Source: Thiotrichaceae bacterium
GTDB lineage: Bacteria > Pseudomonadota > Gammaproteobacteria > Beggiatoales > Beggiatoaceae
Assembly (NCBI GenBank): GCA_011391085.1
Contig: JAABRD010000011.1
Coordinates: forward strand, 55,973-119,972
Direction of reading: 5' to 3'
DNA length: 64,000 nucleotides
In this document: positions 8,593-16,588 of the stretch, one piece after another
How positions within the stretch are numbered: the first letter of the stretch is position 1
Layout: the number at the start of each line of letters is the position of its first letter
The notes under the pieces: generated by a model
Seen by the model: the letters and a program-made list of their open reading frames with translations, nothing else
What the model was told of the DNA's origin: nothing
Database searches by the model: none
Translations under genes and position numbers: made by a program

Positions 8593-10116
8593 CTAATTGA
8601 GTTTGCTATACTCCTTTCGCAACCTGTCATGCCGTTCTTTATAACCTCTATCCGCTTGCAATTCCGCAGACCGGGTTTGAATCTCCGCCAGCGATTCCCA
8701 ATCTTGGGTTAAGATGGTGTTGATTTTCTGGAAGATACCGCTACGCTTGCTTAATCCATCCATAGACAATTCCAATTCCAATAATTTCATAATCATCGGC
8801 GCCGGGGCTGCGTATGGTTTCTCCAATTCCTCCAACAGTTCCGCATCAGGTTTGGTGAAACTGCCGGCGTCATTGTCTATCCAATCTAAATCGCGGTCAT
8901 ACACTTCTCGATAAATTCGAGGAAGCGAATCGGTCCAGTCCGGTTCATTGGGGTCATTGATCCATTCTTTACGAATTTGGTGTAACTCAGGTTCACTAAT
9001 CAAAGTGAAATGGTGACCTTGGTCTTGAAACTGCTTATCTAAGGTTAACAATTCTTTTAGCCATCGTTGCCGTTGTGTTAGCCAATAAGGGCCTGGGATA
9101 TACTTTATCTCTTTGGCATCGTCATTGTCAAGAGAACTTTTCGCATAAGTGACTTTGCCGGTGCGTCGTTTAAAATTGCGACATTCGTTTTTCTTGTCTG
9201 GATTGGTGGTGTCGGCCAATTGATTGCGAAACTCTAACAGGGGTTGCAACCAAGTTTCACCGCTGTCAATGAGACCTTCCATCGACCGGTCTTTGCTGAC
9301 GACGGTACATACCCAGCATCCAAAGCGGGAGTTGCCACAAGAAGGGGTGGAAGTGTCTAGCACGAGGGGACATTCGCCGGCATTCGAGTCTTTATACAAT
9401 TCAAACAGTGTCGAGTTATCGCCTCCCCAGGGACGTGGCACCGAGAGGAGAAATTCCCAAACATCGTCATTTGACCAGGTTTCAATGGGTGGATAAATAT
9501 AAGCACTGGGAAGCGAGTGTTTGGCGAGTCGAGAATCTCCTAACCGATGTTTTCTTTTAAGAGATTGGGCCCGGGCCGCACTTTCTTGTTGCCGAGACCC
9601 CAGGACAATAATCACTTCTTGATATTTAGTAATTTTATCTAAGATGAACCGATTGATCGGGGCAATTTTCATGCGTTCGGTACACCAGCGAAAATGGGCC
9701 GTGGGGGCAGGGTAGCCTTTACCTAGCAGGTTGACCCAAAAGGTGTCTTTGGTGTCTGGATAGACTTGATGGGCCGTCATAGGAATGTCATCTCGTACCG
9801 CGACTTCATTGATTTGTTGAAGAGTGTCTTTGATAATGTTGACCACTAACGGCGTTTCTACTAACGTATCAGAGGAGACGACAAAGAGAGGTTTATGACG
9901 TTGAGACGACGGTAATTTTAAGAGGGCTAGATAAACCAATTCGAGAATGGCGGTAGAGTCTTTGCCACCACTGAAACCGATGACCCAGGGACGGTTGTCA
10001 CTTCGGTAGAGGTCTTGAATTTCGGCAATGAGTTCATGCAGTGGTTGATTATTGATAGTAAGGGAGTGAATAATCTCATTGATGGTTTGAAGGTGTGTCG
10101 AAGCGTGGTTTGTCAT
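8593..10116 (-). CDS. dndC: DNA phosphorothioation protein DndC (PP-loop, PAPS-reductase-like)
   Basis: DndC activates DNA for sulfur incorporation, using a PP-loop ATP-pyrophosphatase domain related to PAPS reductase and an iron-sulfur cluster. The 507-residue product carries the PP-loop SGGKDST at residues 49-55 and family motifs WCTERMK (144-150), LGSRQQESAAR and the cysteine set Cys249, Cys260, Cys267 and Cys270 (within CGNSRFGCWVC), the probable cluster ligands. Length fits DndC. It is the first gene of a two-gene dnd set transcribed toward dndD. Directly upstream is a repeat and then modC, so dndB is missing here. A cysteine desulfurase (DndA/IscS) would have to come from elsewhere. Confidence 0.93.
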   Translation of the reverse strand: MTNHASTHLQTINEIIHSLTINNQPLHELIAEIQDLYRSDNRPWVIGFSGGKDSTAILELVYLALLKLPSSQRHKPLFVVSSDTLVETPLVVNIIKDTLQQINEVAVRDDIPMTAHQVYPDTKDTFWVNLLGKGYPAPTAHFRWCTERMKIAPINRFILDKITKYQEVIIVLGSRQQESAARAQSLKRKHRLGDSRLAKHSLPSAYIYPPIETWSNDDVWEFLLSVPRPWGGDNSTLFELYKDSNAGECPLVLDTSTPSCGNSRFGCWVCTVVSKDRSMEGLIDSGETWLQPLLEFRNQLADTTNPDKKNECRNFKRRTGKVTYAKSSLDNDDAKEIKYIPGPYWLTQRQRWLKELLTLDKQFQDQGHHFTLISEPELHQIRKEWINDPNEPDWTDSLPRIYREVYDRDLDWIDNDAGSFTKPDAELLEELEKPYAAPAPMIMKLLELELSMDGLSKRSGIFQKINTILTQDWESLAEIQTRSAELQADRGYKERHDRLRKEYSKLN

Positions 10117-10233
10117 TTTTTAGTTTTGATCTTAAAGAGACGGTGTGTCGATCCAATATAGGTGTCAGAATGAATTAGGTTATCAGGATATATGAGGTCG
10201 CCTTGCCCTTTTTGCAAGACCCTCATCCCCTTT

Positions 10234-10309
10234 GTAGGGTGGATTAAGCGTAGCGTATCCACCAGCCGTTCGAAATGTTGGTGGATACGCCACGCTTAAT
10301 CCACCCTAC
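10234..10309. repeat. Family B inverted repeat (GTAGGGTGGATTAAGCG)
   Basis: Near-perfect 76-base palindrome: GTAGGGTGGATTAAGCG and GCGTATCCACC facing their complements around a short loop. The last bases overlap modC, whose TAG stop is inside the GTAG end of the repeat. Other full copies lie at 39039-39114, 47178-47253 and 54076-54153, and half copies at 35678-35708 and 44656-44690. Confidence 0.85.
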
Positions 10310-11397
10310 TCGTGGCCACACGTAGCCAGAACAATCACGTCTGTGCCACGCAAACAGACCGTGATATTTTGATTGGGGGCAATTGCATAGCGATGCACAG
10401 CGCGAATCGGTAAGCGCATTTGCAAACGAGTCTCTGGCATCTCCGTCGGTGCTAACCACACTAGCGTATCAGAACCGAGTTTAATGACTTCTATGACTTG
10501 GGTCAGAATGGGATTTTCTAAATGATTACTCCACGGTTTATCAGGGCGAACCATTAGCACATTAGCCGGTTGAATTGCCCATCGCACAGGATCACTGGGT
10601 TGCAGTTGACCTGGGGGGAGTTGTAATGTGTAGGTTCCCCAATGTAAGCATGGCTGATCATTTACCCACTCAACACGACCATCAAACAAGTTTGGAATGT
10701 CTAACAAGCGTACTGCTTCTTCACAAATGGGATGCGTTAAGACCTCCTCCGTTTCGCCAGCTTGCACGAGGCGTCCTTGATGCAACAGGCACATATAAGA
10801 AGTCAGTTGGGCTGCTTCCTCTAAATCGTGAGTCACTAGCACGATGGTGGCAGATAGCGTTTCATGCAAGCGCAACAATTCTACATAGAGATGTTTGCGA
10901 GTGCTATAATCAATGGCGGAGAACGGTTCATCGAGGAGTAACACTTTAGGTTGTTTAGCAATCGCACGGGCTAGGGCCACTCGTTGTTTTTGACCGCCGG
11001 AGAGTTCATGTGGATAGCGATTCTTGAGTTCCGCAATATGTACCAGTCCCAGACATTCCAAAGCCCGTTGCTGACGTTCTGGGGTCGGCAGGGCAAGTAG
11101 GGCCATCGTGACATTTTCCAGTGCTGTCAGATGCGGAAAGAGGGCGTAATGTTGCGGCACTAATCCCACTGGTCGGTGGCGCGTGGGGAGGTGGAGACCA
11201 GTGGTGCTATCACTCCACGTTTCCTTGGCAAACCGTACCACTTCCTGTTTACATTTTGACAGTCCCGCGATAGCGCGTAAAATGGAAGTTTTACCAGAAC
11301 CAGAGGGACCTAGCAGGGCCGTGATACGATCTGAGGGAATCTCCGCGTGAAAATTGAGTAACGGGGCGTCGTTGTGTAACTCCAAAAATAAACTCAT
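10306..11397 (-). CDS. modC: Molybdate ABC transporter ATP-binding protein ModC
   Basis: ATPase of the molybdate importer. The 363-residue protein has the ABC domain with Walker A GPSGSGKTS, signature LSGGQKQRVALARA, Walker B VLLLDEPFSAID and H-loop VTHD. It is followed from about residue 235 by a C-terminal TOBE/MOBE region that senses molybdate. The ATG at 11397 overlaps the modB stop as ATGA, which fixes the start. It ends the modABC operon, and its stop codon falls in a family B repeat, so the last residues (TCGHE) may have been altered by repeat insertion. ModC normally inserts with ModB at the inner membrane. Confidence 0.95.
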   Translation of the reverse strand: MSLFLELHNDAPLLNFHAEIPSDRITALLGPSGSGKTSILRAIAGLSKCKQEVVRFAKETWSDSTTGLHLPTRHRPVGLVPQHYALFPHLTALENVTMALLALPTPERQQRALECLGLVHIAELKNRYPHELSGGQKQRVALARAIAKQPKVLLLDEPFSAIDYSTRKHLYVELLRLHETLSATIVLVTHDLEEAAQLTSYMCLLHQGRLVQAGETEEVLTHPICEEAVRLLDIPNLFDGRVEWVNDQPCLHWGTYTLQLPPGQLQPSDPVRWAIQPANVLMVRPDKPWSNHLENPILTQVIEVIKLGSDTLVWLAPTEMPETRLQMRLPIRAVHRYAIAPNQNITVCLRGTDVIVLATCGHE

Positions 11398-12068
11398 GGT
11401 CTCTCCCAACGTTTGGTCAGTCGAGTGGTCCAACCATAACTGATGCCAATGGTGATCAAGGAAATGGATAATAATAGCAGTGCCATCCCACCTGCGGCAG
11501 TGTGTTCAAAGGATTGCACTTTGTCATAAATGGCAATGGCCACCGTTTTGGTTTCGCCGGGAATGTTGCCACCTACCATTAACACCACGCCAAATTCTCC
11601 CAAGGTATGGGCAAACGTCATCACGGCTGCCGACAGGAGGCCGGGCCAAGCGAGAGGTAATTCAATTCGTAGAAACGTTTGCCCGAAAGTCATCCCACAA
11701 CATTGGGCTGCTTCTCGCAGGTTATGCGGAATCGCTTCAAATGCCCGTTGAATGGGTTGCACGGCAAAGGGGATGTTAAAAATGATGGAGGCAATCACGA
11801 GACCTGTGAAGCTAAAAGCCAACGTGTTACCCATCACTTGTTCATAAAATTGTCCCACCCAGGTATGTCCTCCCATAGCGATTAACAGATAGTAACCAAT
11901 GACGGTTGGAGGTAATACCAGGGGCAATGCCAAGATGCCTTCTAACCAGGCTTTTCCTTGGAAAGACGTGGTTGCTAACCAGTAGCCACCAACCACGGCT
12001 AGGGGGAGGAGGATACCCAAAGTGACGGTTGCCAATTGCATTGAAAGAAGAATTGATTGCCAATCCAT
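11394..12068 (-). CDS. modB: Molybdate ABC transporter permease ModB
   Basis: Inner-membrane permease of the molybdate importer, 224 residues with about five hydrophobic segments. The ABC-coupling loop is seen as EAAQCCGMTFGQTFLRIELPLAWPG, the EAA motif that docks on ModC. Also present are family motifs LPLVLPPTVIGYYLL near residue 50 and GEFGVVLMVGGNIPGETKT near residue 160. The start lies 3 bases after the modA stop and the gene overlaps modC by 4 bases, so the operon is tight. Nothing about it is unusual. Confidence 0.95.
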   Translation of the reverse strand: MDWQSILLSMQLATVTLGILLPLAVVGGYWLATTSFQGKAWLEGILALPLVLPPTVIGYYLLIAMGGHTWVGQFYEQVMGNTLAFSFTGLVIASIIFNIPFAVQPIQRAFEAIPHNLREAAQCCGMTFGQTFLRIELPLAWPGLLSAAVMTFAHTLGEFGVVLMVGGNIPGETKTVAIAIYDKVQSFEHTAAGGMALLLLSISLITIGISYGWTTRLTKRWERP

Positions 12069-12071
12069 TGA

Positions 12072-12890
12072 TTATTGTTTCAGTGTGTCTGGCAAGAGGA
12101 AGCCATGTTGGGTAAAAATCTCACGGGCAACTGGTTGTTGCAAATAACTGTAAAAAGTCTTCGCGATCTCATTGGCTTGTCGCACTAACACCATCCGTTG
12201 CCGTAACGGTTCAGAGGAGTGCCACTCGGCTGGAATCAAAGCGAACTGACCCAATTTGGCTACCTCCGATGCCTTGGATAGGGAGAGGGGAATGATGCCA
12301 CCTTGACTGGTCCCTGAAGCGGCAAATTGAGTGGCTTGCGAAGCGTTCTCACCTAGCACCAACTTAGGTTGCATTGCTTCCCAGATTCCTACCTGTTGTA
12401 ACGCGGCACGGGCGGCGCGTCCATAAGGGGCATGGTCGGGATTGGCAATGGCAAAGTGTTTGAGACGGCCATCTTGAAGGGCCGCTTTTAAATCTTGAAA
12501 CGAGTCATCGACTTTGAGAGTGGCACCTGTCGGTGCAAAAAGGACGATTCGCCCAATGGCATACAGCGTTCCGCGGTCTTGTGTGAGTCCTTTGTCAGCC
12601 AGTTGAAAGACATAGTTTTCATCTGCGGAGAGAAACAGTTGGAAGGGCGCCCCTTGTTCGATTTGGGTTTTAAACGTACCTGAGGAACCGAAGGTGAGTT
12701 TGACTTCTTTACTCGTGTCCTGCTTGAATCGTGAAGCAATTTCCACCAAAGCAAACTTCAAGTCAGCCGCCGCGGCAATCGTGGGAGGAGTGTCCTTGGC
12801 CACAGCAGCGGTCAAAGTTAGGTAGAAAAGGGCGACCAAAATTGCCAGGTGTTTGATTAGAGTGTTGATGAATGACATGACTTTCCTCAT
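12072..12890 (-). CDS. modA: Periplasmic molybdate-binding protein ModA
   Basis: Molybdate/tungstate-binding component of the importer. A signal peptide is clear at residues 1-31 (basic start, hydrophobic AILVALFYLTLTAAVA, cleavage after AVA). The mature domain shows the class motifs IAAAADLKFAL, LTFGSSGTFKTQIEQGAPFQLFLSAD, AIANPDHAPYGRAA and QGGIIPLSLS. At 272 residues it is slightly longer than E. coli ModA. It is first in modABC and the upstream region carries a candidate ModE operator. Uptake of molybdate fits the presence of the molybdenum-hydroxylase small subunit and xdhC about 10 kb away. Confidence 0.95.
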   Translation of the reverse strand: MRKVMSFINTLIKHLAILVALFYLTLTAAVAKDTPPTIAAAADLKFALVEIASRFKQDTSKEVKLTFGSSGTFKTQIEQGAPFQLFLSADENYVFQLADKGLTQDRGTLYAIGRIVLFAPTGATLKVDDSFQDLKAALQDGRLKHFAIANPDHAPYGRAARAALQQVGIWEAMQPKLVLGENASQATQFAASGTSQGGIIPLSLSKASEVAKLGQFALIPAEWHSSEPLRQRMVLVRQANEIAKTFYSYLQQPVAREIFTQHGFLLPDTLKQ

Positions 12891-12906
12891 TTTGTATAAA
12901 AGTAAT

Positions 12907-12932
12907 CGTTATATTTTTAAGTACATATAGTG
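12907..12932 (-). promoter_or_regulatory. Candidate ModE operator upstream of modA
   Basis: Imperfect inverted repeat CGTTATAT - N10 - ATATAGTG, 17 bases upstream of the modA start, in an AT-rich stretch. Known ModE sites have CGNTATA half-sites separated by a short spacer. Six of eight bases of the second half-site match. The spacing is a little longer than usual, so this is a suggestion only; no modE gene is in the window. Confidence 0.4.
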
Positions 12933-12985
12933 TATAGTAAGTGTATATGGATAGACAAAAAATTGCAACTGCGGGGGAATGCTTT

Positions 12986-13075
12986 CCGGCTGAAGCCTCT
13001 AGTCCATCAGTGTTTTACGGATGGACTAGAGGCTTCAGCCGGTGAATACCACCCGGCTTTTGCCTCCAGTCCACC
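12986..13075. repeat. Family A inverted pair upstream of modA
   Basis: CCGGCTGAAGCCTCTAGTCC faces GGACTAGAGGCTTCAGCCGG across a short loop, with one further degenerate copy. The rest of the 366-base modA-HNH gap (12891-13256) is AT-rich and probably holds divergent promoters, but no clear -35/-10 pair was chosen. Confidence 0.8.
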
Positions 13076-13256
13076 GGCGTCTTGATTTCCTTGTTACTTT
13101 AATTCCTACGCCATATTTCTTATCGTGTACTTGCATAATCCTAAAAATCGGCTAAACTTTAAGATATGTTATTTGACATAACAACACTATTTACATATTT
13201 CATCCATATTTGTAAATAAGTGAATTTGCACCACTAAAATATAAAGGGAAGCGCGA

Positions 13257-13787
13257 ATGACGAGTGCAACTGACGTACTTAAACAAACGGTAGTTGTCTT
13301 TTCGAAAAACTACCTACCCATTAACCAAATCAACATCAAACGGGCGATTATTTTGCTGGTGACTGGCAAGGCCGAACCCCTAGAGATTGGGGAAAATCAG
13401 CACATTTCGGTACATTCACCGACTATGGTATTGCTAGTCCCTCAACATATTCGTTTAACCATCAACCATCTGGAAAAATCCTGGCGAGTCCCAGCAGTCA
13501 CACGCCGGGAAGTGTTACGCCGCGACAAACATTCTTGCCAATATTGCGGTAGCACCAAACAATTAACCCTTGACCATGTCATCCCCCTGTCTCAAGACGG
13601 AAAACATTCTTGGGACAACATTGTGACTGCCTGCGAACCTTGCAATAATCGCAAAGGTGCACGAACACCACTACAAGCAGGGATGCCCCTTCGTACCAAA
13701 CCCAAGGCGCCTAGACATCCTTTGGTTAATTTTGCAGACCATTTTTGGCGCGAACACAAAGGACAAAAGGAGACCAGTGAATACTAA
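13257..13787 (+). CDS. HNH endonuclease family protein
   Basis: The 176-residue protein has a C-terminal HNH nuclease domain: CQYCG (Cys94, Cys97), the LTLDHVIPLSQDGKHSWDN core with His107 and Asn121, and CEPCNNRKG (Cys126, Cys129, Asn130) completing the zinc knuckle and the catalytic triad. The N-terminal 75 residues (NYLPINQINIKRAIILLVTGKAE) match the leader common to stand-alone bacterial HNH proteins that resemble McrA-type nucleases. It starts at an ATG behind AAGGGAAG. This widespread type has no settled role. Here it is solitary, with no intein, intron or phage neighbour. Confidence 0.9.
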   Translation: MTSATDVLKQTVVVFSKNYLPINQINIKRAIILLVTGKAEPLEIGENQHISVHSPTMVLLVPQHIRLTINHLEKSWRVPAVTRREVLRRDKHSCQYCGSTKQLTLDHVIPLSQDGKHSWDNIVTACEPCNNRKGARTPLQAGMPLRTKPKAPRHPLVNFADHFWREHKGQKETSEY

Positions 13788-13807
13788 ATTTGGCCAACTG
13801 AAGAACC

Positions 13808-13938
13808 CACCGGCTAAAGCCTCTAGTCCACCGCTACTTTTACAACAGGTGGACTTACGGCTTTAGCCGGTGGGGCTGAACAGAATTGAAATCACCGCCC
13901 CCCACCGGCTAAAGCCTCTAGTCCACCGCTACTTTCCA
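13808..13938. repeat. Family A repeat cluster
   Basis: Three copies: CCGGCTAAAGCCTCTAGTCC at the left, a GTGGACTTACGGCTTTAGCCGG copy in the middle, and CCGGCTAAAGCCTCTAGTCC at the right. The middle and right copies are inverted and separated by GGGGCTGAACAGAATTGAAA, a loop sequence also seen near 4725 and 58430. Confidence 0.8.
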
Positions 13939-13955
13939 CCGTTACTTTAATCTCA

Positions 13956-14846
13956 CTACCGTCCATAGACAATCACCCCCCGTTGTTCACTTTCACTCTC
14001 CGGTTCCACATGAATCATCACCCTGGCATCTGGTACCTTCTGACATAATGCTACTTCCAAACGATCACAGATCTCATGGGCCTCTTTGACCGTCATATTG
14101 GCAGGGACGACCAAATGAAATTCAATAAACGTCAACACCCCAGCCTGGCGCGTTTTCAGGGCATGAACTTGCAAGGCGCCGTTCATCTGACCCCCAATGA
14201 TTTCATGTAACGGTGCCAATTTATCCGGCGCCAACCCTTCATCCATTAAACCTCCCACAGACTCACGCACTAACTGCCCTCCCATCCAAAAAATATTCAG
14301 TGCGACTAAAATGGCAAGCAGTGGGTCAAGTATCCACCACCCAGTCCACCACGCTAATCCAATCCCAATTAACACTCCTAACGAAGTCACGACATCACTG
14401 AAGATATGTAAGCTATCGGCTTTTAGTGCAACAGAATTGACCTTCTGGCTGACCTGCCATAAATAACTGGCCAATCCGGCATTGATGCCAGAAGCCAACA
14501 GGGACACGAGAACGCCCGAACTCAAAGAAGTGAGTGCGACGGGCGTCCATAAGCGTCCCCAGGCTTCATGGATAATAGTTAAAGCGGCTAAGACAATGAG
14601 AACACCTTCAAATACCGCCGAAAAATATTCCGCTTTGGCATGACCATAAGGATGATTGTCATCCGCCGGTTGATGAGAAACCCATAAGGCAATGAAAGCA
14701 CCCAGGGCCGCCGCCACATTGATAAAAGATTCGAGGGCATCAGAATAGAGTGCCACAGAACCTGTCAATAGGTAGGCTAACCATTTTAAGGCCAGGACCA
14801 GAATACCAAAGATAAGACTAAGACGGGCTGCGTTTAAGGCAAACAT
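13956..14846 (-). CDS. Cation diffusion facilitator (CDF/ZT) metal exporter
   Basis: Divalent-cation/proton antiporter of the CDF family (FieF/CzcD-like), exporting zinc, iron or similar ions across the inner membrane. From the ATG at 14846 it has 296 residues and six predicted membrane segments. CDF signatures are present: LYSDALESFINV in TM2, HPYGHAKAEYFSA after TM2, and DSLHIFSDVVTSLGV in TM5 with the His-x3-Asp metal pair. A cytoplasmic domain from about residue 205 contains the dimer and metal-binding region (ALQVHALKTRQAG, MIHVEPE). The longer upstream frame is family A repeat and is not counted. The transported metal cannot be told from sequence. Confidence 0.92.
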   Translation of the reverse strand: MFALNAARLSLIFGILVLALKWLAYLLTGSVALYSDALESFINVAAALGAFIALWVSHQPADDNHPYGHAKAEYFSAVFEGVLIVLAALTIIHEAWGRLWTPVALTSLSSGVLVSLLASGINAGLASYLWQVSQKVNSVALKADSLHIFSDVVTSLGVLIGIGLAWWTGWWILDPLLAILVALNIFWMGGQLVRESVGGLMDEGLAPDKLAPLHEIIGGQMNGALQVHALKTRQAGVLTFIEFHLVVPANMTVKEAHEICDRLEVALCQKVPDARVMIHVEPESESEQRGVIVYGR

Positions 14847-14891
14847 AATTTTTAGTGGATAGTGGATAGTGGATAGTGAAGGCACCCATGC

Positions 14892-14945
14892 GGGACTAGA
14901 GGCTTTAGCCGGTGGTTGTTCCCTTCCGGCTGAAGCCTCTAGTCC
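14892..14945. repeat. Family A inverted pair upstream of the CDF gene
   Basis: GGACTAGAGGCTTTAGCCGG and its near-complement CCGGCTGAAGCCTCTAGTCC around a 13-base loop. A run of short GTGGATAGTGGATAGTG direct repeats lies between it and the CDF start. Confidence 0.8.
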
Positions 14946-14980
14946 AGCGGTCAAGAAAGAATCTCATAATTACCCATTCT

Positions 14981-16198
14981 TCACTCCCCAGGCAACTTCA
15001 CAATAAATTTGCTTCCCTGCCCAGGTTGACTCTGTACCTCTATCGTTCCACCCATCATTTCACTGAAACGTTTGGTCAACGTCAATCCCAAACCTGTGCC
15101 ACCATATTTGCGAGTGGTGGAGGCGTCGGCCTGGGTGAACGATTGAAAGATTTTATCCAGTTGGTCTGCCGTCATACCAATGCCAGTATCGCTGACTTGA
15201 AAAAGGACCCATTTTGCCTCGTCCTTCGTTTCTTTGGCAACGGTGATGATAATCTTCCCGCGTTCCGTAAATTTGCTGGCATTACTTAACAGGTTAAACA
15301 AGATTTGACGCACTTTGGTAGCATCTGCGTACATCGTACCAATCTCGTTGGGACAAACAATTTCTAAGGTATTGGCGTTCTTTTCCACCAAGGAACGACC
15401 CGTTGCAAGCACTTCCTCAAGGACGTTGGAAATAGCGAAAGTTTCTGGATACAAGGTCATTTTACCCGCTTCAATCTTGGAAAAATCTAAGACATCATTA
15501 ATCAATTCTAACAAATGTTTCCCTGCCATGTTGATTTTATCCAAGTCGGAAACAAATTCGCCGACCTGAAGTTCCTCCGCCTCTTCCCTTAGCATTTCGC
15601 TGTAGCCCAAAATAGCATTCATGGGGGTGCGCAATTCGTGACTCATATTGGCCAAAAAGGCACTCTTGGCGGCATTAGCAGATTCCGCCGCTTGTTTGGC
15701 TTCCTGAAGGGCCTGGATAACGGTGGCCAACGTCTCGTTTTGCTGTTTTAGCAACTGATTCTTCTCTTCCAATTGGTGATTATTCTCAGCCAACTGTTTT
15801 TGCAAGCGATGCAATTTCAGATGGGTATGAACCCGCGCTAACACTTCCTGTTGTTCAAAAGGTTTCGTAATGTAATCCGCGGCCCCTAATCCGAACCCTT
15901 TCACTTTATCTACAGTATCAGATAAGGCCGTCATAAACATCACCGGAATATCTTGAGTCTGAGGTTGCGATTTGAGAATCCGACAAGCCTCAAAACCGTC
16001 CATACCAGGCATCATCACATCCAACAAAATCAAATCTGGTTGCGCAATTTCCGCTTTGCGCAAAGCCGCTTTGCCATCTTTAGCAATGACGACTTCAAAA
16101 TTGAGTCCGTTCAAAAAGTCAAAAAGTAAGTTCAGATTAGCGGGATTGTCATCCACGATTAATAATTTTCCGTCGCGTTTGGGGGGGGAGGTACTCAT
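14981..16198 (-). CDS. Response regulator-histidine kinase hybrid (REC-HisKA-HATPase)
   Basis: A soluble 405-residue signalling protein in the order receiver, coiled coil, kinase. The receiver (about 10-125) has the acidic pair VDD, phospho-acceptor Asp in [12 protein letters not shown], and KPF. A coiled coil (about 130-175, rich in Q, E, L) leads to the HisKA helix with phospho-acceptor His in [10 protein letters not shown]. The HATPase has N-box [13 protein letters not shown]1 DTGIGM and G2 GGTGLGLTL. Having no membrane segment, it probably takes phosphate or a signal from a partner, plausibly the transmembrane hybrid kinase encoded upstream on the same strand beyond the repeat array. Confidence 0.92.
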   Translation of the reverse strand: MSTSPPKRDGKLLIVDDNPANLNLLFDFLNGLNFEVVIAKDGKAALRKAEIAQPDLILLDVMMPGMDGFEACRILKSQPQTQDIPVMFMTALSDTVDKVKGFGLGAADYITKPFEQQEVLARVHTHLKLHRLQKQLAENNHQLEEKNQLLKQQNETLATVIQALQEAKQAAESANAAKSAFLANMSHELRTPMNAILGYSEMLREEAEELQVGEFVSDLDKINMAGKHLLELINDVLDFSKIEAGKMTLYPETFAISNVLEEVLATGRSLVEKNANTLEIVCPNEIGTMYADATKVRQILFNLLSNASKFTERGKIIITVAKETKDEAKWVLFQVSDTGIGMTADQLDKIFQSFTQADASTTRKYGGTGLGLTLTKRFSEMMGGTIEVQSQPGQGSKFIVKLPGE

Positions 16199-16238
16199 AG
16201 TTTTTAGTGGATAGCGGTTTTAGTGGATAGCGGATAGT

Positions 16239-16573
16239 GGACTAGAGGCTTCAGCCGGTGACTAGCGGTGGACTAGAGGCTTCAGCCGGTGACTAGCGGT
16301 GGACTAAAGGCTTCAGCCGGTGACTAGCGTTGGACTAGAGGCTTCAGCCGGTGACTAGCGGTGGACTAGAGGCTTCAGCCGGTGACTAGCGGCTTCAGCC
16401 GGGAGTCACCGGCTAAAGCCTCTAGTCCAACGTCACACCGGCTAAAGCCTCTAGTCCAACGTCACACCGGCTAAAGCCTCTAGTCCAACGTCACACCGGC
16501 TAAAGCCTCTAGTCCAACGTCACACCGGCTGAAGCCTCTAGTCCAACGTCACACCGGCTAAAGCCTCTAGTCC
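16239..16573. repeat. Mirrored family A array (five 31-bp units facing six 29-bp units)
   Basis: Five direct units of 31 bases (GGACTAGAGGCTTCAGCCGG plus TGACTAGCGGT) start at 16239, 16270, 16301, 16332 and 16363. After a partial unit, six inverted units of 29 bases (CCGGCTAAAGCCTCTAGTCC plus AACGTCACA) start at 16409 and repeat to 16573. The two halves are complementary in the 20-base core but have different spacers. It fills the 390-base gap between two kinase genes. Confidence 0.95.
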
Positions 16574-16588
16574 AACCTCTTTTTTCCA

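Noticed and set aside
16239..16573. Regularly spaced direct repeats that could look like a CRISPR array
   Set aside because: Spacers within each half are identical to each other (11 or 9 bases), far too short and not unique, and no cas genes are near.
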